From CAVOHU01 sp963843385 (GTDB lineage Bacteria > Acidobacteriota > Vicinamibacteria > Vicinamibacterales > JAKQTR01), in contig CAWJJY010000007.1 in the NCBI GenBank assembly GCA_963843385.1, forward strand, positions 1,984,001 through 2,048,000: a DNA stretch of 64,000 bases. The letters are read 5' to 3'. The notes under the pieces are model-generated. The model saw only the letters and a program-made list of their open reading frames with translations. It was not told the origin of the DNA and made no database searches. Below, piece by piece: positions 1 to 7,540 of this stretch. The translations under genes and the position numbers were made by a program. How positions within the stretch are numbered: position 1 is the stretch's first letter; each line of letters begins with the position of its first letter.

Positions 1-833
1 ACGCGCGCGAGCTGATGGAATTGCACACGCTCGGCGTGGACGGCGGATACACCCAGCGCGACGTCACGGAGGTGGCCCGCTGCTTCACCGGCTGGACCAT
101 CGCCGGACCGAACAACGGCGGAGGGTTCTCGTTCGATCCGCGCCGGCACGACGAAGGGGAGAAGGTCGTGCTCGGTCACGTCATCAGGGCGGGCGGCGGG
201 AAAAGCGACGGCGACAGGGTGCTCGACATCCTCGCGAGTCATCCATCGACGGCACGATTCGTTGCGACCAAGCTGGTGCGCCGCTTCGTCGCCGATGATC
301 CGCCCGGGTCTCTGGTCGAACGGGCCGCGGCCCGGTTTCGAGAGACGCACGGAGATCTTCGAGAAGTCGTCCGCACGATTTTGATGTCCGGCGAGTTCGC
401 CTCGCCGGGCACCTACGCATCCAAGGTGAAGACGCCTCTCGAGTTCGTTGTCAGCGCCCTGCGGGCGACCAGCGCGCGGGTCGACAATCCCGCGCCGGCC
501 GTCAACGCGTTACGCGTGCTCGGCATGCCGGTCTACGGATGTCAGCCTCCAACCGGTTACGCGGACCGCGCCGACGCGTGGGCCGCTGCCGGGACGCTGC
601 TCGAACGCATGAGCTTCGCCGCGGCCTTGTCGGCAAACCGGCTGCCAGGCATCTTCGTCGACCTGCCGAGCCTCGCGGGATCCGCCGAATCGGCGGTCGA
701 TCGCGCGCGGCTCGCTCACGTGTTGATCGGACCCGATCAGACACCGGCCACCATCGCCGTTCTCGCCCGGCAGTCGAGCATTCGGGACGAGGTCGCGCTG
801 GCGCTCGGATCACCTGACTTTCAGCGGCGTTGA
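1..833 (+). CDS. DUF1800 family protein, C-terminal part (5' end outside window)
   Basis: The reading frame is open from base 3 and its start lies before the window, so about 276 C-terminal residues are seen. The visible N-terminal stretch reads ARELMELHTLGVDGGYTQ and continues with a D-V-x-E-V-A-R-x-F-T-G-W segment, the signature of DUF1800 proteins. Family members are secreted or periplasmic proteins of unknown function and are commonly encoded directly before a DUF1501 gene, as here: the stop at 831-833 lies 8 nt before the next ATG. The two were probably co-transcribed and may act together at the cell surface. The function is not known; the family call is confident, the role is not. Confidence 0.88.
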   Translation, partial: ARELMELHTLGVDGGYTQRDVTEVARCFTGWTIAGPNNGGGFSFDPRRHDEGEKVVLGHVIRAGGGKSDGDRVLDILASHPSTARFVATKLVRRFVADDPPGSLVERAAARFRETHGDLREVVRTILMSGEFASPGTYASKVKTPLEFVVSALRATSARVDNPAPAVNALRVLGMPVYGCQPPTGYADRADAWAAAGTLLERMSFAAALSANRLPGIFVDLPSLAGSAESAVDRARLAHVLIGPDQTPATIAVLARQSSIRDEVALALGSPDFQRR

Positions 834-841
834 GAGGTCCC

Positions 842-2080
842 ATGCTGACTCGTCGAGTGTTCCTGAAGAATGGTGCCCTGGCGTTCGTCACGCTGGGGCT
901 CGGGCCACGGTTCCTCACCCGGACCGTCGAAGCGGCCGGCGCGCCCGGTCGCAGAAAGGTCCTGATCGCGATCTTCCAGCGCGGCGCCGTGGACGGTCTC
1001 AACGTGGTCGTCCCCTACGGCGAGGCACCGTACTACCAGGGACGTCCAGGCATCGGCGTACCGCGGCCTCGGCTCATCGACGATGCCGCAATTGACCTGG
1101 ACGGCTTCTTCGCGTTCCATCCTCGCCTCGCTCCGCTCAAGCCGATCTTCGATCGCCGGCACCTCGCCGTCATTCACGCGTGCGGCTCACCCGACCCGAC
1201 GCGCTCGCACTTCGACGCGCAGGACTACATGGAGAGCGCCACGCCAGGCAACAAGAGCACGAACGACGGCTGGCTCAATCGGACGCTGTTGGTTTCGCCC
1301 GACGCCGCGCCAACGCCGTTCAGGGCCGTCGCCCTGTCGCCGCAGCTCCCGCGGGCGCTGCTTGGACGAGCGCCTGCGCTCGCGCTCGGGCAACTGGCGC
1401 AGTTTGGCGTGCGAGGCGGATCCCCGTCGCTTTCCGATGCGTTCGCGGAGGAATACCGCTCCTCCACCGATCCGAGGCTCCGGGCGCAGGGCCGCGAGGC
1501 TTTTGAAGCCGTCAGGATGTTGAGGTCCGCCGCCCCGGCGACGTATCAGCCAGCAAGCGGCGCAGATTATCCGCGGTCGCCATTCGGAAACGCGCTCAAG
1601 GAAATTGCCCAGCTGGTGAAAGCGGACGTCGGCGTCCAGGTCGCCTTCGCGGAGCTGGGCGGCTGGGATACCCACGTCAACCAGGGCGCATCGCTCGGAC
1701 AGCTCGCCAACCGCCTCGACGACTTCGCCAGGAGCCTCGGCGCGTTGACACTGGACCTCGACGATCGGCTGGACGACGTGGTGATCATGACGATGTCGGA
1801 GTTCGGACGCACCGTGAAGCAGAACGGAAACGGCGGGACCGACCACGGTCACGGCAACGCGATGTTCGTGATTGGCGGGAACGTCCACGGCGGGCGCGTG
1901 CTCGGGCGATGGCCCGGACTGCGGCCCGAACAGCTCTACGAGGGCCGAGACCTCTCGGTGACCACCGACTTCCGTGATGTGTTCGGGGAAGTCCTCGAGC
2001 GCCACCTCGGCATCCAGGATCCCGGACCCGTCTTCCCGGGCTACCGGCTCGAGCCGGCGCGATTCATCGGGCTGCTCTGA
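842..2080 (+). CDS. DUF1501 domain protein with Tat signal
   Basis: A 412-residue protein of the DUF1501 family, which is distantly related to sulfatase/alkaline-phosphatase folds. It starts MLTRRVFLKNGALAF, a twin-arginine motif followed by a hydrophobic stretch, so export in folded form is expected. A family-like metal/active-site region is visible as G-G-W-D-T-H around residues 276-281, with later SEFGRT and TDHGHGN motifs. I chose the ATG at 842 because GAGAGG lies 4 nt upstream; a TTG at 830 would overlap the previous stop and place four residues before the Tat motif. It follows the DUF1800 gene immediately, the usual pairing. The substrate is unknown. Confidence 0.9.
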   Translation: MLTRRVFLKNGALAFVTLGLGPRFLTRTVEAAGAPGRRKVLIAIFQRGAVDGLNVVVPYGEAPYYQGRPGIGVPRPRLIDDAAIDLDGFFAFHPRLAPLKPIFDRRHLAVIHACGSPDPTRSHFDAQDYMESATPGNKSTNDGWLNRTLLVSPDAAPTPFRAVALSPQLPRALLGRAPALALGQLAQFGVRGGSPSLSDAFAEEYRSSTDPRLRAQGREAFEAVRMLRSAAPATYQPASGADYPRSPFGNALKEIAQLVKADVGVQVAFAELGGWDTHVNQGASLGQLANRLDDFARSLGALTLDLDDRLDDVVIMTMSEFGRTVKQNGNGGTDHGHGNAMFVIGGNVHGGRVLGRWPGLRPEQLYEGRDLSVTTDFRDVFGEVLERHLGIQDPGPVFPGYRLEPARFIGLL

Positions 2081-2120
2081 TCCGCGCACTCAGCTGAGTT
2101 GACCACGCCCCTGGAAGGGA

Positions 2121-2145
2121 GCACGTGGGCTCTTGGCCCGCGTGC
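2121..2145. terminator. Hairpin between convergent genes
   Basis: GCACGTGGGC and GCCCGCGTGC form a 10-bp stem with one G-T pair and a 5-nt loop, midway between the convergent DUF1501 and archaemetzincin genes. No T-run follows on either strand, so it may be a processing or pausing hairpin rather than a classical intrinsic terminator. Confidence 0.35.
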
Positions 2146-2206
2146 CCGGGGCGAAGGGGCTCTACACCAGTGGGCCACCGGGATTGGCGGCCCAAGCGCC
2201 TGACCC

Positions 2207-3142
2207 TTACGACTCGTCGCTTCGGCTGCCGGGGTCACCGACGAGCCGTCGCCAGCCGAACTGCACGTGCGGCAGTCGGCGCTCGATCCATCTCACCTCG
2301 TCTTCGTATCCCGTATCGTGCCAGTAACGCTGCAGCCTGCGGTAGCGCTCGACGATGTCGAAGCCGATCGCCCAGTGGAGTTTCCGGAGATCCACCGGGC
2401 AGAGGTGCAGCGGGCGCCGATCGCTCTCCGCCATGTCGGCCGATCCGTTCATCAGGCACCGGTAGTAGATGCAGTGCGCCATGCCGATGATGTGACCGAC
2501 CTCGTGCGCCACGACGCGACAGCAGCGCCGCTTCAGGACACGGCGGGCCGCGTGATCGGAATCGTCGCAGTAGGGCGGGCCGAAGCGGGCCATGCTGAAC
2601 ACGCCGACGCGGTTCTGCTCGGATGCCTCACCGAACACGAAGTTCACGATGGCGTGCGGGAACAGGTCGCGCGCGGTCATGCCGATCACGCACAGGGCGT
2701 CGGAGGGCCGCGCGGCCGCCGCAATCGCCGCGAGCAGATCGCCGGCGAGCACCTGCCGTGCACCCGACTCCCGGTCGATTCGCGTCGCGGTGGATCGGAT
2801 GTCGAATCGCAGCGGCGGCAGCACCGACGCCTCCAGGCCGAAGAACGCCCGGCAGAAGGCCGCGATTGAGTCGAGGCACGGGGCGGCATCGGGCGGAAGG
2901 TCATCGAACGGCTGCAGGCAGACCCGGCGGCGAGCCGGGTCGAGCCGGGCGGCGGTGCGGCAGTAGTCCTCGAAGGTCTGGCCCGATTCCTCATGGATGG
3001 CCAGCCAGTCGTGCGGCGCGGGAGGCTGAATCGGCTCGAAGCCAGGGTCGGGCTCGCACGCACGCCGCAACTCGGGCGGGAGATCGCTGGTCGAACCGAG
3101 CGCCTTCCGCCGCTCTCGGCGCGTCAGCGCTGCAGGCTGCAT
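2207..3142 (-). CDS. Archaemetzincin-like zinc metalloprotease (peptidase M54)
   Basis: A 311-residue protein with the archaemetzincin signature HEVGHIIGMAHC at residues 213-224, giving zinc ligands H213, H217, H223 and catalytic E214. The following region resembles animal AMZ proteins: HCIYYRCLMNGS, then DRRPL and LCPVDLRKL. The second structural zinc site normally has four cysteines; here C224, C229 and the CP cysteine are present but the expected fourth cysteine (CPxC) is aspartate. An upstream IGMTARDLFP...NFVFGEA region also fits the family. No signal peptide is visible, so it is probably cytoplasmic. I place the start at 3142 because GAGG lies 5 nt upstream and the product then aligns with the AMZ N-terminus; the frame is open further upstream. 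It is divergent from the sigma-54 activator. The substrate is unknown. Confidence 0.85.
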   Translation of the reverse strand: MQPAALTRRERRKALGSTSDLPPELRRACEPDPGFEPIQPPAPHDWLAIHEESGQTFEDYCRTAARLDPARRRVCLQPFDDLPPDAAPCLDSIAAFCRAFFGLEASVLPPLRFDIRSTATRIDRESGARQVLAGDLLAAIAAAARPSDALCVIGMTARDLFPHAIVNFVFGEASEQNRVGVFSMARFGPPYCDDSDHAARRVLKRRCCRVVAHEVGHIIGMAHCIYYRCLMNGSADMAESDRRPLHLCPVDLRKLHWAIGFDIVERYRRLQRYWHDTGYEDEVRWIERRLPHVQFGWRRLVGDPGSRSDES

Positions 3143-3533
3143 CGTCGCCTCGACGGGGCATCCGACATGGACGCAAACGACGGCCGATCGTTGCGGTCGA
3201 ACAGATCGGACCATCAGTCTCCCATGCACGACACGGGCCAGTATCCGAGGCGAGGCGGGCGCCGGTAGTGGCGTCGCTGGTTGAAGTTGCACGCCACGGA
3301 ACCCGGGTCGCCCGATCGCCGGCGTTTCATTCTGCGACGATGCGCGGCACTTTGAGCCTCGACTCTGCGACACCTGACGCCGGTAGGTGTATGCTGGTCG
3401 CGATCATCGGTCGTGCAACAGGTGATCGCTCCTCAGGTACGCGGCCGACGGTCCACTGGCCGCACGAACGACGGAGCTCCCGACGCGTCGCTCCCCGCCC
3501 CTTCGATCATCCAGACCCCCGTGACTGGCGGTC
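3143..3533. other. Divergent intergenic region, archaemetzincin / sigma-54 activator
   Basis: A 391-nt gap between two divergent genes. It holds one plausible sigma-70-type promoter toward the activator (3367-3395, listed separately). I saw no convincing -24/-12 sigma-54 promoter and no RNA gene. Confidence 0.5.
3367..3395 (+). promoter_or_regulatory. Candidate promoter for the XylR-like activator
   Basis: GCGACA (4/6 to the -35 consensus) is followed by a 17-nt spacer and TATGCT (4/6 to -10). It points toward the activator gene, giving a leader of about 130 nt. The match was found by eye only. Confidence 0.3.
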
Positions 3534-5219
3534 ATGACACTCCATCGAGATCTGCAGCTCACGGAACTGCTGGAATTCCGACGGGAAGAGGGTCAGATCT
3601 GGATGCACGAGCAGCGGGTCCTGATCCTCAGCGCGGCGGCCATGGGTCTGCTGCGCAAGGAACTGATCGACACGCTGGGGCAGGACAACGCCCGGCATGT
3701 CCTGATGCGCTTCGGCTTCGCCGACGGTTATCACGACGCCATGGCGCTGCGTGAGCACTTCAACTGGCATGATCCGCTGGAGGGCCTCGCGCTCGGGCCG
3801 GCGCTCCACTCCCTCGAGGGGTTCGTGTTGGCGGATCTGATTCATCTCGACTTCGAGGCTCGCGAGGGCAGATTCGATGCGCGCGGGATGTGCCGCCATT
3901 CGTACGAGGCCGAGCAGCACCTCATTCAGCGTGGCGCGAGCGATGACCCCGTCTGCTGGACGCTCGTCGGGTACGCGAGCGGATATACGAGCGCGTGCAC
4001 CGGGTTGGAGATCTATTTCAAGGAATTGGCGTGCGCGGCCGCGCACGCCCCCGAATGCACGCTCATCGGCAAGGACGCCGGCAGCTGGGAGGGTGAGGCC
4101 GAGCGCCTGCGGAGGGACTACCGCGGCCCCGTCCTTGCCGAGGAAGTCGCACGGATTACGGGCGCGGTGCACGCCGAGCGCCAGGCCACGGCCAAGCTGG
4201 AGCGAGGCATCGCACGGCAGTCGGTCGACGTGGACCTGCTGCACCGGCGCGTGACCGACTACGCCCTCACCCACCACCTGGTGCTGGTCAGCCAGGCCCT
4301 TCGCGCCGCGCTCGAACTCGCCGCCCGGGTCGCTCCGCTCGATACGACCGTGCTCGTGAGCGGTGAGAGCGGCACGGGCAAGGAGGCCGTGGTCCGGATG
4401 ATTCACGAGCAGAGTTCGCGCGCGCGCGGTCCGCTGGTGTGCATCAACTGCGCGGCCATGCCCGAGATGCTCCTGGAATCCGAGCTCTTCGGCCACGTAA
4501 GGGGCGCGTTCACCGACGCCGTGCGCGACAAGGCAGGCCTCTTCGAGGTCGCGAGCAACGGCACGCTGTTCCTGGACGAGGTCGGCGAGATCCCGCTCTC
4601 GCTGCAGGCAAAGCTCCTCCGAGCCCTGCAGGACGGTGAGATCCGGCGCGTCGGCGGTGAGAAGACCATTCGCGTCAACACGCGCATCGTCGCGGCCACC
4701 AATCGCGACCTGCGGGGCGAGGTCCAGGCGGGGAGGTTCAGAGAAGATCTCTACTACCGGCTCGCGGCCTTCATGCTGACGGTGCCGCCGCTGCGCGAAC
4801 GGCGAGAGGCCATCCCGGCGCTCGCGCAGGCGCTGCTGCAGCGCGTGTCGGCGCGGTGCGGAAAGCACGTGCTGACCATCGCGCCGGACGCGATGACCAG
4901 GCTGATGGACTATGAATGGCCCGGCAACGTGCGGGAGTTGCAGCACGTGATCGAGAGCGCGGTCATCATGGCCACGGGCCCCCGGATCACCGCCGCGGAA
5001 CTGCCTACCGATCTGCACGCGCCCGCCGGGGCACCCGCGGGGGGCTCCTCCTTCGATCTCACGCTGCACGAGCGTGAGGTCATCACCCAGGCGCTCGCGC
5101 GGTTCAAGGGCAACCGCCGCCGCGCGGCCGAAGCGCTGAACATCAGCCGGGCCACGCTCTGGAGGAAGATCAAGCGGTACGGGGTAACGCAGGCTGGCGA
5201 CACCGACTCCGAGGCCTGA
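3534..5219 (+). CDS. XylR/DmpR-type sigma-54-dependent transcriptional activator
   Basis: A 561-residue activator with four modules in the order of XylR/DmpR: an XylR_N sensor domain (about residues 8-110), a V4R domain (about 140-200), a sigma-54 AAA+ domain (about 250-480) and a Fis-type helix-turn-helix at the C-terminus (about 520-550). Walker A is GESGTGKEA from G277, Walker B is GTLFLDE near 344-350, and W-P-G-N-V-R-E-L follows. The sigma-54-contacting loop reads GAFTDA at 324-329 instead of the usual GAFTGA. Relatives bind small, often aromatic, effectors and release inhibition of the ATPase; this effector is unknown. No catabolic operon adjoins it, so its targets are probably elsewhere. 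Confidence 0.93.
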   Translation: MTLHRDLQLTELLEFRREEGQIWMHEQRVLILSAAAMGLLRKELIDTLGQDNARHVLMRFGFADGYHDAMALREHFNWHDPLEGLALGPALHSLEGFVLADLIHLDFEAREGRFDARGMCRHSYEAEQHLIQRGASDDPVCWTLVGYASGYTSACTGLEIYFKELACAAAHAPECTLIGKDAGSWEGEAERLRRDYRGPVLAEEVARITGAVHAERQATAKLERGIARQSVDVDLLHRRVTDYALTHHLVLVSQALRAALELAARVAPLDTTVLVSGESGTGKEAVVRMIHEQSSRARGPLVCINCAAMPEMLLESELFGHVRGAFTDAVRDKAGLFEVASNGTLFLDEVGEIPLSLQAKLLRALQDGEIRRVGGEKTIRVNTRIVAATNRDLRGEVQAGRFREDLYYRLAAFMLTVPPLRERREAIPALAQALLQRVSARCGKHVLTIAPDAMTRLMDYEWPGNVRELQHVIESAVIMATGPRITAAELPTDLHAPAGAPAGGSSFDLTLHEREVITQALARFKGNRRRAAEALNISRATLWRKIKRYGVTQAGDTDSEA

Positions 5220-5332
5220 CGACGGGGAGTAGACAGGACGCCATCTCGGGGCCAACCTGCGCTGCACCCGACCCGCTTGCTCACGCCCAGAGGTGTGCGA
5301 TCAGGACAAGGCGAGACGGCAATCCCGTCGCG

Positions 5333-7537
5333 TCAGCGGACGACGTACATCGGGAACCGCGGGAACGCGAAGGTCCCCGCCTGATCGTCGATGACGTTGA
5401 CCTGGCACGTATAGAGGCCGGGTGCGAGCGAGCCGGGAGCGACCGTCAGCTGGAAGCCGACAGCCTTCCGGTCCGGGACGGTGAGCGCGTCGGCGGCGGT
5501 GACCTCGGTCTGATAGACCGGCCGCGATCCCTTGAAGAAGGTCAGATTCGACAGCACGTGAACCGGCGCGCCCGGCGCTGGTCGGGAACTCCTGGCCGAG
5601 GCCGGCGGCGCGGCCTGTGCCCCAGACGTCGTTGCCGGCTCCTTCTCAGCCGGTCTACCCGGATCGTACAACTCGTAGAAGACGGCGAACGGCTGACTGC
5701 CGGACACGACTCGCGCGACGCTCGGAACGAGTTCATCGGTCCCGCGCACCAGCGGATCCACGGCCTTGCTCTTCTTCGACGCAGCCGGACGCATCGTCCC
5801 GAGAACAACCGAGCTGAGCTTCACGTCGGTCCGATCCAGGTTCGGCACGATCAGCGTGCTGTCGAGCGATCCGACCGTGCCGACCTGGTTCTCTCGCACG
5901 ACGACCTTCAGCTTGTAGACTCCGGGCGGCAGCTCGAAGCTCGTGTCGTACTGAACATTCCGGCGCCGGACATCCTGCGTCGCGTTCACCGACAGCCGGA
6001 CCGTGTCGCGAATCCATGCCACGGGAGTGTTCCGGCCGTCGCGCACCACGCCAAGCACGTCGAGCGACGCCCGCTCGGTATCGCTCGCCTTCGAGAACGG
6101 GATGTAGGACCCGGGTACGATCAGCCAGAGCGGCACGCGGTACCGGTTCTCCTGCAGCCGGAAATAGCCCGCTTCGCCATGCATGGGCAGGTCGGTCACT
6201 GCCAGGTCGGACAGCAGGTACTCCTGGAGCTGCTGCTCGCGGTCGTCGCGGCCGGAGTGTGAGAAATCACGCGGACCGTAGTAGCCGGAGCGGTACTCGA
6301 GCTTCAAGCCCTGACGCTTCGTTGCGACCCTGATGCGGCGGTAGCGCCCGTCCCGGGCCGAGTTGGTGCTCGAGTACCCGAGGAGATAGTAGGCGGTCGT
6401 ATCCTTGACGACCTGGTCGAAGACCACGCCGAGATCGTTGGTGTCGAAGAAGGCGTGGCCGCCGGTATCCTCGGCGATCTTCGACAGGGTGTCCTGCGAT
6501 GCGCTCATCTGGTTCCGCGCGTTCTCGACGGTCCGGCCGGAAAATGCGCCCTGGCCTCTCACGCTGGCCTGGCTGGCATCACCGCCGGGCACCGAGGCCT
6601 GCAGGCCCCGTGCGTCGGCCGCGTAAATCGACATGTTGGCGCGCACCGCGCGGTCGGTCAGCGTGCGGAGCGCGGCCTCGTTCTCCAGCCCCTGCTGGGT
6701 CATGCCCGAGCTGAAGTAGATGATGGACTTCTTCTGCTCGATGCCTGCCAGCACGTCGGCCAGCGAGCGCAGGGCATCGATCCGGCGATCGGTATTGAAG
6801 ATGTTGAACTCGGAGTCGTCTGCCGCGAACGCGTTGCCGGTGTCAGGCGTCTCGTCGGCCGCGCCGGTAGTACCTTCGGCGAAGCCGGCCGCCAAGGTCG
6901 GATCCAGGCTGTTCAGGGCGGTCAGCAGCGCCTGGCGATCCGTCGTGAAATCCTGGGGCACGCCGAGCGAGGTGCCGAGCGACACCACCGCCACGGTGTC
7001 GGCCGGAGACAGCTTCGTGTTGACGTAGTCGCGCGCCGACTGGATGGCGCGTGCGACATCTTCCGGCTGCATCGAGCTGACATCGAAGAAGAACACGAGC
7101 ACCCGCCGGTCCCGGAGGTCCATGGCCGGGCGCGACGAGAGCGGGGCGGCCGGAGAAGCGGGTGCAACGGGCGCGGCCGGCGCCGGATTGACCGGCGCCT
7201 TGTTGAGGTTTGCCAGCAGCGGCGCGGCCGGTTCTACGGCGGCCGGCATCGGCGCGGTGTCGAGCTCCTCGAAATCGAACGTGCTGATCGACTGGGGCCG
7301 GTTGTCCTCGGTCACCACGAAGTCGTCAGCGGTCAGCCCACGCACGACCTGTCCGTTCTTGTCGCGAACCACCACGTTCACGATGACCATGTCGCGCGCG
7401 GCGCGGAAGGTCACCGTTGGCTGGGCGCCTTGCGGTACCCGCGACTGCTGCGACTGTGAGGCGTGCAGCGGCAGGCAGAACACGCCCGCCATCATGACGG
7501 CAACAAGGCGAGGACGGACGAGCAGGTGGCGTCGCAT
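5333..7537 (-). CDS. Secreted VWA protein of the acidobacterial type (TIGR03436-like)
   Basis: A 734-residue protein with an N-terminal signal peptide (hydrophobic core LVAVMMAGVFCLPLHA) followed by the typical opening VTFRAARDMVIVNVVVRDKNG and the D-D-F-x-V-x-E-D motif. The VWA fold begins at VLVFFFDVSSM, an incomplete metal site (DxSxM rather than DxSxS). A later segment TDLPMHGEAGYFR and a C-terminal beta-rich region end in a FPRFPMYVVR strand. A Pro/Ala linker precedes the VWA domain. Such proteins are greatly expanded in Acidobacteria; their role is unknown. Its start lies 3 nt after the TonB receptor stop, so the two are co-translated and probably act together at the envelope. Confidence 0.9.
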   Translation of the reverse strand: MRRHLLVRPRLVAVMMAGVFCLPLHASQSQQSRVPQGAQPTVTFRAARDMVIVNVVVRDKNGQVVRGLTADDFVVTEDNRPQSISTFDFEELDTAPMPAAVEPAAPLLANLNKAPVNPAPAAPVAPASPAAPLSSRPAMDLRDRRVLVFFFDVSSMQPEDVARAIQSARDYVNTKLSPADTVAVVSLGTSLGVPQDFTTDRQALLTALNSLDPTLAAGFAEGTTGAADETPDTGNAFAADDSEFNIFNTDRRIDALRSLADVLAGIEQKKSIIYFSSGMTQQGLENEAALRTLTDRAVRANMSIYAADARGLQASVPGGDASQASVRGQGAFSGRTVENARNQMSASQDTLSKIAEDTGGHAFFDTNDLGVVFDQVVKDTTAYYLLGYSSTNSARDGRYRRIRVATKRQGLKLEYRSGYYGPRDFSHSGRDDREQQLQEYLLSDLAVTDLPMHGEAGYFRLQENRYRVPLWLIVPGSYIPFSKASDTERASLDVLGVVRDGRNTPVAWIRDTVRLSVNATQDVRRRNVQYDTSFELPPGVYKLKVVVRENQVGTVGSLDSTLIVPNLDRTDVKLSSVVLGTMRPAASKKSKAVDPLVRGTDELVPSVARVVSGSQPFAVFYELYDPGRPAEKEPATTSGAQAAPPASARSSRPAPGAPVHVLSNLTFFKGSRPVYQTEVTAADALTVPDRKAVGFQLTVAPGSLAPGLYTCQVNVIDDQAGTFAFPRFPMYVVR

Positions 7538-7540
7538 GGC

